NCBI GenBank assembly: GCA_900541785.1
Contig: UQKY01000007.1
Location: forward strand, 1 to 63,543
Length of the DNA stretch: 63,543 nucleotides
Direction of reading: 5' to 3'
Origin: an uncultured Collinsella sp.
Lineage (GTDB): Bacteria; Actinomycetota; Coriobacteriia; Coriobacteriales; Coriobacteriaceae
The notes beneath the pieces were generated by a model. The model saw only the letters and a list, made by a program, of their open reading frames with translations, was not told the DNA's origin and searched no databases. The stretch's first letter is position 1, and the number at the start of each line of letters is the position of its first letter. The position numbers and the translations under genes were made by a program. This document shows, piece after piece, positions 13,294 through 22,103 of the stretch.

Positions 13294-13833
13294 CTACTCG
13301 GCAGCAGCCTCAGTCTCGACCTCGGCGGTCTCGGCCTCGGCGACCTCAGCGGCCTCCTCGACCTCAGCCTCGGCAGCGAGCTCCTCGGCGGTAACGCCAA
13401 CGAGAACGACAACCTCGGCCTTGATCTCGCGGTACAGCGAGATGGCAACGGTGTGGGCACCGGCAACCTTGATGGGCTTACCGAGCTCGACGCGCTTGCG
13501 GTCGATGTCCATACCGAGCTGAGCCTTGATGGCGTCAGCGATCATAGCGGCGGTAACGGAGCCAAAGAGGATGCCCTCGTCGCCGACCTTGACGTCAACG
13601 GTGACCGTCTTGCCCTCGAAGGCAGCCTTGGTCTCGTTGGCGGTAGCCAGACGGACGGCCTCGCGCTTGGCGATGTTGTTGCGACGCTCGTCAAGCTGCT
13701 TGAGGTTGCCCTTGGTGGCGGCAACAGCGAGCTTCTTGGGGAACAGGAAGTTCTCAGCGTAACCCTGAGCGACCTCTACGACGTCACCCTCGCCGCCCTT
13801 GCCCTTGATCTCATCGAGAAGAATAACCTTCAT
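13294..13833 (-). CDS. rplI: 50S ribosomal protein L9 with acidic tail
   Basis: 179 residues. The N-terminal rRNA-binding domain MKVILLDEIKGKGGEGDVVE and the linker helix are standard, as is the C-terminal domain ending near VLVGVTAEEL. About 30 extra residues of Ala/Glu/Val follow, whereas most L9 proteins end near 148-150. The tail is probably disordered and acidic. It is the last gene of the rpsF-ssb-rpsR-rplI operon, ahead of a strong terminator. Confidence 0.96.
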   Translation of the reverse strand: MKVILLDEIKGKGGEGDVVEVAQGYAENFLFPKKLAVAATKGNLKQLDERRNNIAKREAVRLATANETKAAFEGKTVTVDVKVGDEGILFGSVTAAMIADAIKAQLGMDIDRKRVELGKPIKVAGAHTVAISLYREIKAEVVVLVGVTAEELAAEAEVEEAAEVAEAETAEVETEAAAE

Positions 13834-13848
13834 GATGTGTCTCCCTTC

Positions 13849-14115
13849 TTAGCCGCGGTCGCGGTTGCCACGAGAGGAAACCACGGGGACGGTGTACGGC
13901 AGGAGAGCCATCTCGCGGGCGCGCTTGATGGCGTTGGCGATGTCATGCTGATGCTGCGTGCAAGCGCCAGTGACGCGACGGGGCTTGATCTTGCCACGGT
14001 CGGTCATGTACTTACGGAGAAGCTGAGTGTCCTTATAGTCGATGAACTCAGTGTTCTCCTTGCAGAACTGGCAGTACTTACGACGCGGCTGACGTGCAGA
14101 AAAATCATTAGCCAT
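13849..14115 (-). CDS. rpsR: 30S ribosomal protein S18
   Basis: 88 residues beginning MANDFSARQPRRKYCQFC. It binds S6 and the central domain of 16S rRNA. The core IDYKDTQLLRKYMTDRGKI and RVTGACTQHQHDIANAIKRA are classic S18. The CQFC pair recalls zinc-binding (C+) S18 variants, but only part of the Cys set is present. A longer reading upstream would add 17 unrelated residues. It sits between ssb and rplI. Confidence 0.96.
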   Translation of the reverse strand: MANDFSARQPRRKYCQFCKENTEFIDYKDTQLLRKYMTDRGKIKPRRVTGACTQHQHDIANAIKRAREMALLPYTVPVVSSRGNRDRG

Positions 14116-14187
14116 GTCAAAATACCTTTCGTTTGGCAACTTCGGCGAACCGAAGCCGCCTCTCACTCAAAAATAGGTGAACAGCCC

Positions 14188-14640
14188 TTAAAACGGGATG
14201 TCCTCATCGTAGACGTCGACCGCGGGCGGCGTAGCCACCGGTGCGGTAGGACGTGCTGCGGGCGCGGGAGCCGCGGGGGCGTAACCGCCCTGGTCGTAGC
14301 CACCCTGGCCACCACGGGAGCTCATAAACTCGATCTCATCGACGATGACCTCAAGCTTGCTCCGGCGCTGGCCGTCGCGCTCCCAAGAGCTGTAGCGCAG
14401 CTTGCCCTCGATCGCGACCTTGTTTCCCTTTGCCAGGAAACGGCTCACGGCCTCGGCGCGCGTGCCGAACATAGTGCAGTCGACAAAGTTGGGATAGTCC
14501 TCCCACTCGCCAGTCTGCGGGTTGCGGCGACGATCGTTCACGGCGACGCCAAAGGACAGAACCTGGGTTCCGCCGGCAGTGGCGCGCAGCTCGGGATCAC
14601 GCGTGAGGTTACCGGTGATGTTCACTCGATTGATGCTCAT
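14188..14640 (-). CDS. ssb: Single-stranded DNA-binding protein
   Basis: 150 residues. The OB-fold spans about 1-105 (MSINRVNITGNLTRDPELRA, then WEDYPNFVDCTMFG). A Gly/Pro/Ala-rich linker leads to the conserved acidic tip DEDIPF, which recruits replication and repair partners. It lies in the standard rpsF-ssb-rpsR arrangement, so this is the main replicative SSB. Confidence 0.96.
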   Translation of the reverse strand: MSINRVNITGNLTRDPELRATAGGTQVLSFGVAVNDRRRNPQTGEWEDYPNFVDCTMFGTRAEAVSRFLAKGNKVAIEGKLRYSSWERDGQRRSKLEVIVDEIEFMSSRGGQGGYDQGGYAPAAPAPAARPTAPVATPPAVDVYDEDIPF

Positions 14641-14688
14641 AACTCACTACTTCCTCTTGGGGCACAAGCCCAGTCCAAAACGACAGTC

Positions 14689-14982
14689 TTACTCCTGGTC
14701 GTCGCGACGGACGATCATGTGGCGGACCACAGCGTCGGTGATGCGCAGGACGCGATCAAGCTCGGCGATCTGGGTAGGATCTGCGTGGAAGTTGATGAGG
14801 GTGTAGTCACCATCGGTGAGGTCGTTGATCTCGTAGGCGAGCTTGCGCTTGCCCCACTCGTCAACGGAGTCGACCTTGCCAGCGCCCTCAGCGATCGTGG
14901 TATCGATACGCTTCATAACAGCGAGACGAGTCTCGGGGTCGAGCGACGGGTCAACAAAGAACAGCAGTTCATAAGCCTTCAT
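14689..14982 (-). CDS. rpsF: 30S ribosomal protein S6
   Basis: 97 residues starting MKAYELLFFVDPSLDPETR, with GGAGGTG five to six bases upstream. S6 partners S18 on the 30S platform. The conserved body GKRKLAYEINDLTDGDYTLI is intact. There is no C-terminal glutamate tail as in E. coli. First gene of a four-gene operon; its promoter and a leader hairpin are upstream. Confidence 0.96.
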   Translation of the reverse strand: MKAYELLFFVDPSLDPETRLAVMKRIDTTIAEGAGKVDSVDEWGKRKLAYEINDLTDGDYTLINFHADPTQIAELDRVLRITDAVVRHMIVRRDDQE

Positions 14983-15008
14983 ATTGTCACCTCCTCTGGG
15001 CAAATGTG

Positions 15009-15037
15009 GCTTCAGGTCGTGAAGGTGCGCCTGAAGC
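15009..15037 (-). promoter_or_regulatory. Leader stem-loop upstream of rpsF
   Basis: GCTTCAGG pairs with CCTGAAGC (15009-15016 with 15030-15037) in the untranslated leader between the promoter and the rpsF start. rpsF leaders in many bacteria bind the S6:S18 complex for autoregulation. I cannot confirm the conserved protein-binding bulge here, so the role is inference. Confidence 0.4.
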
Positions 15038-15053
15038 AGGAAAAGACTTGGTA

Positions 15054-15082
15054 ATAATATCTTTCAACCTCCCAGGCTGCAA
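15054..15082 (-). promoter_or_regulatory. Promoter of the rpsF operon
   Basis: Minus-strand -35 TTGCAG (15077-15082) and -10 TATTAT (15054-15059) with the optimal 17-nt spacer, about 75 nt upstream of the rpsF ATG. Confidence 0.7.
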
Positions 15083-15432
15083 GAATGTGCAGCTACAACC
15101 TCATGACCTCCACATATGTCCATACTCACACGGCACTTCATGCGTCTTCCAACCAAATGCTGACCAAATGCTTGACGGATCTGTGAACAAGATACGGCGC
15201 CGCGGGGACAAACCAAATCAAACTGCAGGTCAGCAATTGCTGGGCTGTGGTCGCGAAATGCATACCAGTGGTTCACAGCACCGTTCAAAGTTTTTTAAAA
15301 TTGTTGCCACGTCGTCTATAAATACCTATTTTGAACAATTTGCTGCATGCAGCCATGCTGGTCAGAGCCCGTTTTTTGCCTTCTAGATCCCATCACGAAG
15401 CCAAGCGTTTCAAAAAATGCCAACTTTTCTGT
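15083..15432. other. Non-coding stretch between the rpsF promoter and tRNA-Ser
   Basis: About 350 bp with lower GC than its surroundings. I find no convincing gene: the short open frames lack ribosome sites and family resemblance. There is a small direct repeat (CCAAATGCT twice near 15150) and poly-T/poly-A tracts near 15290. Nothing else stands out. Confidence 0.6.
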
Positions 15433-15460
15433 TTGCACTTTGCGATTCCTCGTGTATACT
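15433..15460 (+). promoter_or_regulatory. Promoter of tRNA-Ser(GGA)
   Basis: -35 TTGCAC (15433-15438) and -10 TATACT (15455-15460) with a 16-nt spacer, 16 nt before the mature tRNA 5' end. Confidence 0.75.
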
Positions 15461-15476
15461 GACTTTCGCATTTAAC

Positions 15477-15567
15477 GGAGAGTTGTCCGAGTGGCCGAAG
15501 GAGCACGATTGGAAATCGTGTAGGCGTCAAAAGCGTCTCCAGGGTTCAAATCCCTGACTCTCCGCCA
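15477..15567 (+). tRNA. tRNA-Ser (anticodon GGA)
   Basis: 91 nt with a long variable arm, as in class II tRNAs. Acceptor GGAGAGT pairs with ACTCTCC; anticodon stem CACGA/TCGTG with loop TTGGAAA gives GGA (UCC/UCU codons). T-arm GGGTTCAAATCCC; CCA is encoded. Confidence 0.95.
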
Positions 15568-15576
15568 GTTAATTCC

Positions 15577-15606
15577 AAAGCAGGCCTTCGAGCCTGCTTT
15601 GTTTTT
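15577..15606 (+). terminator. Terminator between the two tRNA-Ser genes
   Basis: AAAGCAGGC / GCCTGCTTT stem (15577-15585 with 15592-15600) followed by GTTTTT. Confidence 0.85.
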
Positions 15607-15615
15607 ACCCCACGC

Positions 15616-15706
15616 GGAGGGGTGGCAGAGTGGTTGAATGCGGCGGTCTCGAAAACCGTTTGGCCTGTATAAGGTCACGAGGGTTCGAATCCCTCCTCCT
15701 CCGCCA
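15616..15706 (+). tRNA. tRNA-Ser (anticodon CGA)
   Basis: Class II tRNA with a long variable arm. Acceptor GGAGGGG pairs with CTCCTCC (one G-U). The anticodon loop CTCGAAA gives CGA (UCG codons). T-arm GGGTTCGAATCCC; CCA encoded at 15704-15706. Probably read through partly from the upstream tRNA-Ser promoter. Confidence 0.94.
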
Positions 15707-15717
15707 TTTTGGTTGAG

Positions 15718-15749
15718 AAAGCTCCCGGGAATGGGAGCTTTTTTGTTTT
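15718..15749 (+). terminator. Terminator after tRNA-Ser(CGA)
   Basis: AAGCTCCC / GGGAGCTT stem (15719-15726 with 15733-15740) followed by TTTTGTTTT. Confidence 0.85.
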
Positions 15750-15777
15750 GAGTCCCTAACAAGCAAATACGGCGAAA

Positions 15778-15795
15778 GAGGAGGGATTCGAACCC
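15778..15795 (-). repeat. Inverted copy of the tRNA-Ser T-arm
   Basis: 18 nt that are the exact reverse complement of tRNA-Ser(CGA) positions 15681-15698 (T-arm into acceptor). It lies just outside the left palindromic repeat of the nuclease-like unit. It is not part of a second tRNA gene. Confidence 0.8.
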
Positions 15796-15805
15796 GCCCC
15801 TCCCT

Positions 15806-15884
15806 CAAAACATGTACGTCACCCTCCAAAACCGACATTTTTCGACATCTTTGTAGGCTGACGTACACGTTTGGATTGAGCTCA
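15806..15884 (+). repeat. Left 79-bp palindromic inverted repeat (IR-L)
   Basis: 79 nt that match the reverse complement of 16997-17075 at 74 of 79 positions. The unit is itself a hairpin: AACATGTACGTCA..CCTCCAAA pairs with TTTG.AGGC.TGACGTAC..GTT. It ends 11 nt before the stop of the enclosed gene. Confidence 0.9.
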
Positions 15885-15895
15885 CGGGAGTGGCA

Positions 15896-16903
15896 CTATT
15901 CGGAAGGTGCCTCTTCGTCTCGCATGCCTTTCCAGTTGCGGATAAGCGCCTTGCGTAGTTCGTTTTGCTCTCGCTGGTACCCGGTGTCGGTACAGCGAGG
16001 CATGCCGAGTGCTTCGCGAATGTTGTTCATGGCGCGGTGAAAGGCGAGCTGGCTGTCGAACTGAGCCGAAGTGAGCGTAACGATTCGATATCCCATTTGG
16101 GAGAGAACGGCCTCTCGCTCCGCATCTGCCCCCTTGCGCTCGAACTCATCGTGAAAGCCGCCCTTATATTCGATACCGAGCTCCCTGCGCTTGTAGGTAA
16201 CGAGCGCATCGATTTTGAGTGTTCGAGCTTTGGCGCAATGCCAGAGACGTTGAGGGATCTCGAGCGGTTTGTTGAGTTCGATACCTCGGATGCCAACGCC
16301 GCCTTCGCTTGTTGGGAGCGAGAGGGCGATTGCCGAAGCGGTCTCCATAGGCGAGGCCGAGTGATCGTAGATGTGCCTGAGCGCGAGCCGTGCACGTGTG
16401 GCACCGGGTTTGCCGGGGTGCCGATCGAGCAGTTCGGTTATTTCATCCTTGGAGGTGGTGGCTGGTTGCTCGGTATAAGGGTCGGCGGGATTGAGCCTCA
16501 TGCGATAATCGCCGCAAACTTCATAGCCATATTCGAGATATTCGATCCTATCCATCCACTCGGCAGCGAGCACGAAGGTGAAGGCTTCGTCGGTGATGAA
16601 GATTCCGGGTGTCAACTCGTCAATATGCTCGTAGGGAAGATTTTGTCCAAGAATGTGGCAAATGACGCCTTTGGTGCGAATTCGCTCGAATTCGAATACA
16701 ACCGAGATATCGATAGTTTTGAGCATATCGGACGGAATGCCGCAGTCGGTAAGGGCCTGTCGTATGCGCGCAACGCGTTGCTGGGTGGAGATGCCTCGTA
16801 CGCCTATCTGGTAGTCGTGCCGCGCAAGAGACTGAACCAAATTCTGGGGCGCATGATGGACAAGCCATGCGGTTTTATGCGAAATGAGAACAGGAGTATC
16901 CAT
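15896..16903 (-). CDS. PD-(D/E)XK/DUF559-like endonuclease-domain protein between inverted repeats
   Basis: 335 residues. The N-terminal half (LISHKTAWLVHHAP...) is not firmly recognised; it vaguely recalls AbiEi-type N-terminal regions common in actinobacteria. The C-terminal part looks like a DUF559/Vsr-like PD-(D/E)XK fold: LKIDALVTYKRRELGIEYKG puts Asp232 and Glu245-Tyr-Lys247 in the D-(x)n-ExK spacing. It is followed by AEREAVLSQMGYRIVTLTS, as in that family. Start ATG with GAGAGG upstream. It fills nearly all the DNA between two 79-bp inverted repeats, next to tRNA-Ser. No partner gene or methylase is adjacent. Activity is inference. Confidence 0.72.
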   Translation of the reverse strand: MDTPVLISHKTAWLVHHAPQNLVQSLARHDYQIGVRGISTQQRVARIRQALTDCGIPSDMLKTIDISVVFEFERIRTKGVICHILGQNLPYEHIDELTPGIFITDEAFTFVLAAEWMDRIEYLEYGYEVCGDYRMRLNPADPYTEQPATTSKDEITELLDRHPGKPGATRARLALRHIYDHSASPMETASAIALSLPTSEGGVGIRGIELNKPLEIPQRLWHCAKARTLKIDALVTYKRRELGIEYKGGFHDEFERKGADAEREAVLSQMGYRIVTLTSAQFDSQLAFHRAMNNIREALGMPRCTDTGYQREQNELRKALIRNWKGMRDEEAPSE

Positions 16904-16996
16904 TGAGGGCCTCTCGCTCTGAGCCGGTATCCAACTCTTATGTCCGTTGAAGTGGGGAAATATACCGGATGTGAGTAAATTAACTCACTCATGCTG

Positions 16997-17075
16997 TGAG
17001 CTCAATCCAAACATGTACGCCAGCCTCCAAAGATGTCAAAAAATGTCGTTTTTGGAGGGTGACGTACATGTTTTG
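16997..17075 (-). repeat. Right 79-bp palindromic inverted repeat (IR-R)
   Basis: Mirror copy of IR-L (5 mismatches in 79), again internally palindromic. It lies upstream of the nuclease-like gene's promoter side and about 130 bp before the next gene. I see no clear flanking target-site duplication. Confidence 0.9.
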
Positions 17076-17207
17076 GATCCCTGGCATTCCAGCAGCGCCA
17101 CGCCCGCGCCCAGTCCCGACCGTTTGCCGAGCAATAGGGTCGCAATCGGCGCCGAACATGTACTATGTACGGGCATTGTCCAAACCCGTAACTCAAAGGA
17201 CCCCATC

Positions 17208-17897
17208 TTGCCCGTCGTCGCCGCCATAACCGTTACCTCACATGCCTCGGACGCCATGGTCGCTATCCCATTTTGGCTCGAGATGTTCGCCGTTGTCGCT
17301 GCATCGATCTCGGGCGTGCTGGTCGCGCGCGAACATAAGCTTGACCTGGTGGGCGCGGTCGCGCTCGCGGTGGTCTGCGGTCTGGGCGGCGGTCTTTTGC
17401 GCGATATGACACTCCAGGTCGGCAACGTCTACATCCTCAACCAGCCAATGGCGCTGCCGCTCTCCATCGCAACGGCGGCCATCATCTACATCTTCCCGGC
17501 AATCGTCGATAAACCCGAGAAACTCATCCCATTGCTCGACATCATCTCGGTCGGCATCTACGCCGCCACCGGAGCGGACAAGGCGCTGGTTTATGGCTTT
17601 GCGCCGGCCGTATGCATCATGATGGGTTTCTTCACCGCGGTGGGTGGCGGCATGTTGCGCGACGGCTTTATGGGCGTGGTTCCGGGCATTTTCCAACGTA
17701 CTAACTTTTATGCCATCGCTGCCATCGCCGGATCGACAAGCTATGTGTGTCTCGTTATGAGCGGCATCATGAGCAATGTCGCCGCGCTGGTCGTATGCGT
17801 TGCCGTGACCATGGGTCTGCGCTGGCTCTCGCTGCGCTTTGACATCAAAAGCCCCACCGAGGAAGACATCGCGCGCTTCTTGCATCGCAAAAAGTAG
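17208..17897 (+). CDS. TRIC-family (UPF0126) membrane channel/transporter
   Basis: 229 residues with about seven hydrophobic helices and the two-fold repeat of the UPF0126/TRIC (YadS/YicG-like) family. Each half carries a glycine-rich turn: GGLGGGLLRDM.L and FTAVGGGMLRDGFMG. Family members are trimeric cation channels; some are annotated as glycine transporters. I favour the TTG start (LPVVAAITV) because AAGGA lies 7 nt upstream; an ATG at 17256 with no ribosome site would give the more usual N-terminus MVAIPFWLEM. It is one of two plus-strand genes in the minus-strand left arm. Confidence 0.85.
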   Translation: MPVVAAITVTSHASDAMVAIPFWLEMFAVVAASISGVLVAREHKLDLVGAVALAVVCGLGGGLLRDMTLQVGNVYILNQPMALPLSIATAAIIYIFPAIVDKPEKLIPLLDIISVGIYAATGADKALVYGFAPAVCIMMGFFTAVGGGMLRDGFMGVVPGIFQRTNFYAIAAIAGSTSYVCLVMSGIMSNVAALVVCVAVTMGLRWLSLRFDIKSPTEEDIARFLHRKK

Positions 17898-18003
17898 ACA
17901 GCGCGGCACGACCCTTCGAAATGCAACCGAGAGGTTCTTTTAGAGCGCGCGCACGTTGGGTACCCTGTTAGATATATGCCGAGTATCTAACGAAGGATTC
18001 ACT

Positions 18004-19149
18004 ATGCCTTGCAACCTAGAACCGTCGACCAAGCGCCGCAAAGCGCTGGGCCGCATCGCCCTTCTATTCGCACTGATTGCGCTTGCGCTGACCGTACTTC
18101 CCACGACGTCGTTCGCCGGCACAGACACCGCGGGCAACGTGCTCGCAACCGAAGTTGACTCAAATCCGTCCGGCGTCGAGGGCGACCTGTACTGGGCCGG
18201 CCAAAGCCTTAACCTAGACGACGCCTCCATCGGCCGCGATATTATCGCGGCGGGCGAGAGCTTGTCGATTCGCGACTGCACCGTAGGCGGAGCCGTTCGC
18301 CTGGCGGCGCGCACCATCGATATCTCCAAAACCGCAATCGATGGCAGCGTGACGGTAGCCGGTCAGCATGTCGTACTCAACACTGGTAGCACCGCCAACT
18401 GTTTTTACGCGATGGGCGAGACAGTTGCCCTGCGCGGCTCCGCCAAGTCGGCAGCACTCGCGGGCAGTACGGTAACCATCGACGGCACCGTCGAGGGCGA
18501 CGTCGAGGTTTGGGCCGATAAGCTCGTCTTGGGCAAGAATGCCCGCATTACCGGCACCGTGAACGCGCATGTTTCCGAGGACCCCGAGCGCGCCGCAGGA
18601 GCCGAGGTCGGCGCGCTCAAGATCGACCGCACCGAGAACGAAGATACTTCCACCCTTAACGATATCGTCGGCGGCATCGTGGCCGCGGCACTCTCGACCT
18701 GCTTTATCGCCCTGTTGCTCGAGCTCGTCTTTCCGCGAGCGACCGCCAGCGCCGCCGGCATGCTTCACCAGCGCCCCACGCCCCTGTGGGTGAGCGGTCT
18801 TCTGGGTACGGTAGCCATTGTCCCTGCCGTATTGTTGCTGATTATCTCTATCGCCGGCCTGTCGCTTGCCGGAGCCCTCATGTGCGCCGTGATCGGCGTC
18901 GCGCTGGTCTCCACCGCCTTTGCGGGCTGCGCGATCGCCCGCATGGTCGGACACAACCAGAACCGCTACGCCATGGCCGCCGTGGGCGGTATCGCCGCAG
19001 GTGCCCTCACGGGACTTCCCCTCATCGGCGACTTCGTCAGCGGCGTGGCCTTTGTCTTTATGCTCGGCTACGTTATCCAGATCATCTGGCGCAACGCCCA
19101 CCTCAAGCCCCAACAAGCCTCCAACACGCCAGGACTCCCCACCGCCTAG
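18004..19149 (+). CDS. Bactofilin-like repeat protein with C-terminal membrane helices
   Basis: 381 residues starting MPCNLEPSTKRR, with AAGGA upstream. Residues about 15-40 form a signal or membrane segment ending TTSFAG. Residues about 55-200 are short repeats rich in Val/Ile/Gly/Ala (GRDIIAAGESLSIRDCTVGG, then IDGTVEGDVEVWADKL), the beta-helical style of polymer-forming bactofilin-like domains. From about 210 there are four to five hydrophobic helices. The signal and topology put the repeat domain outside the membrane, unlike cytosolic bactofilins. Function unknown; perhaps an envelope scaffold. Confidence 0.78.
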   Translation: MPCNLEPSTKRRKALGRIALLFALIALALTVLPTTSFAGTDTAGNVLATEVDSNPSGVEGDLYWAGQSLNLDDASIGRDIIAAGESLSIRDCTVGGAVRLAARTIDISKTAIDGSVTVAGQHVVLNTGSTANCFYAMGETVALRGSAKSAALAGSTVTIDGTVEGDVEVWADKLVLGKNARITGTVNAHVSEDPERAAGAEVGALKIDRTENEDTSTLNDIVGGIVAAALSTCFIALLLELVFPRATASAAGMLHQRPTPLWVSGLLGTVAIVPAVLLLIISIAGLSLAGALMCAVIGVALVSTAFAGCAIARMVGHNQNRYAMAAVGGIAAGALTGLPLIGDFVSGVAFVFMLGYVIQIIWRNAHLKPQQASNTPGLPTA

Positions 19150-19154
19150 CCGCA

Positions 19155-19189
19155 ACCACCACAAAAGGGCCAGGCACCTTTGTGGTGGT
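19155..19189 (+). terminator. Hairpin after the bactofilin-like gene
   Basis: ACCACCACAAA (19155-19165) pairs with TTTGTGGTGGT (19179-19189), 5 nt after the stop. It overlaps a second possible stem, GGGCCAGG (19167-19174) with CCTGGCCC. No clean T-run, so termination is uncertain. Confidence 0.5.
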
Positions 19190-19213
19190 GCAAAGCAACC
19201 TGGCCCCATTGCA

Positions 19214-19252
19214 CCAAAAAGGGCGCCGACCATTGCGGTCGACGCCCTTTCT
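19214..19252. terminator. Bidirectional terminator between convergent genes
   Basis: AAAGGGCG..GACC / GGTC..CGCCCTTT with a 5-nt loop. It is flanked by A-runs on the left and T-runs on the right, so it can serve typA (minus) and the bactofilin-like gene (plus). Confidence 0.8.
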
Positions 19253-19277
19253 TATTGGCGGTTATAAGCCCCAGCGC

Positions 19278-21116
<1,839 letters not shown>

Positions 21117-21233
21117 GTAGTTCCCCTATCTTCTATCCATATACAAACGGCACGCGTATGCGACCCGCCCAGCAGCACAACGCTCAGCGGGAATATTGAG
21201 CCTTTTACCGAAAACTCGTTTATTTTAGCGATT

Positions 21234-21683
21234 TTAGATGAGAGGGGTTTCCTCACCTGCAGGTTCAGGGTCGCTCCACATAAAACCATCGCCGGCGCCC
21301 ATGCCCTCATACAGCACATATGCCGAAAAACCACTCTCGAGCGTGGTTTCGAAGAAGCTCACGAGCAGAGCATCGTGATAGCCGCCGTCAATCTCGACGC
21401 AGCCGGTGTAGCCGATGGCATAGCGAGCGATACGGCCCAGGCCCTCGTCCTTAAGACCCATCTTGTGCTCGGAGATAAAGTTGGTGGCCGCCTCGAGGCA
21501 CGCCTCTTCGCCATCCTCATCGAGCGCCGCCAGATAACGGTTGGAAGCGGCGTCCTCAATTGCCACGACCACGCCAGGGTTTTCACCGGCGGCAAGGTCG
21601 TCCAAGAACGCGCCGATCAGATCGCACACCATGGCGTCGAGCTCGGCGGAGACGTTACCGGCGTCCTGCATATCCTGTGCCAT
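21234..21683 (-). CDS. Hypothetical acidic protein
   Basis: 149 residues, not recognised. Start MAQDMQDAGNVSAEL with GGGAAGG 7 nt upstream. No signal peptide or transmembrane segment; composition is acidic (many Asp/Glu, Gly, Ala). The alternating pattern (NPGVVVAIED, GYTGCVEIDGGYHDALLVSF) suggests a small alpha/beta domain. It lies 30 nt after the two-helix membrane protein on the same strand and may share its operon. Confidence 0.65.
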   Translation of the reverse strand: MAQDMQDAGNVSAELDAMVCDLIGAFLDDLAAGENPGVVVAIEDAASNRYLAALDEDGEEACLEAATNFISEHKMGLKDEGLGRIARYAIGYTGCVEIDGGYHDALLVSFFETTLESGFSAYVLYEGMGAGDGFMWSDPEPAGEETPLI

Positions 21684-21713
21684 CTTTAGACCTTCCCATC
21701 GAGTCTGGCGTCG

Positions 21714-22103
21714 TTACAGTTCTTGTGCCTCGGCGGCGATCCTGGCGGCAGCGTCGCGGGCGCGCATCATGTCCGCTGCGCGCTTGTCGAGCACCTTGAT
21801 CTGACTGGTCAGCATTACCGCATCGACCACACCCCAGATCACAAGGCCCGTAGAGATCGAAAACCCAAGCGCACCAACTGTACCACGAAGGCGCGAGCAG
21901 ATTGCCGCGACAAGGACGGAGACGACAACCATCTTGATAAACGAGCCGCGGCGCTCGCGAAGCGTGCGGGCCTGCGTCACATAGGCAATGCGAGCCGCCT
22001 CAGAAGCCTCCGAGCGCATCTGGGCCTCGCGGGCGATCGCAGCCGCCTCAGCCGACATACCGCCGGCCATCAGCGAACGCTCCGCAGCCTGGACGCCCCG
22101 CAT
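21714..22103 (-). CDS. Small two-helix membrane protein
   Basis: 129 residues, not recognised. N-terminal amphipathic helix rich in Ala/Glu/Arg, then two membrane segments at about 57-75 and 78-98 (FIKMVVVSVLVAAIC; GALGFSISTGLVIWGVVDAVML), then another Ala/Arg-rich helix. Its ATG follows directly on the TAA of the upstream bifunctional-nuclease gene with no base between, so translation is probably coupled. An internal Met (MAGGMSAEA) is a possible alternative start. Confidence 0.65.
   Translation of the reverse strand: MRGVQAAERSLMAGGMSAEAAAIAREAQMRSEASEAARIAYVTQARTLRERRGSFIKMVVVSVLVAAICSRLRGTVGALGFSISTGLVIWGVVDAVMLTSQIKVLDKRAADMMRARDAAARIAAEAQEL

Noticed and set aside
15472..15868. Minus-strand frames across the tRNA-Ser genes (phrases like IRTLVTLYRPNGF)
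   Set aside because: These are translations of tRNA sequence and the palindromic repeat, a common annotation artefact.
15806..17075. Ordinary insertion sequence
   Set aside because: Inverted repeats are present, but the enclosed protein shows no DDE, HUH or serine/tyrosine recombinase motif and no target-site duplication is evident.
16947..17207. N-terminal extension of the TRIC-family gene through IR-R
   Set aside because: It reads through the palindromic repeat and lacks homology; a TTG with a ribosome site at 17208 explains the gene.
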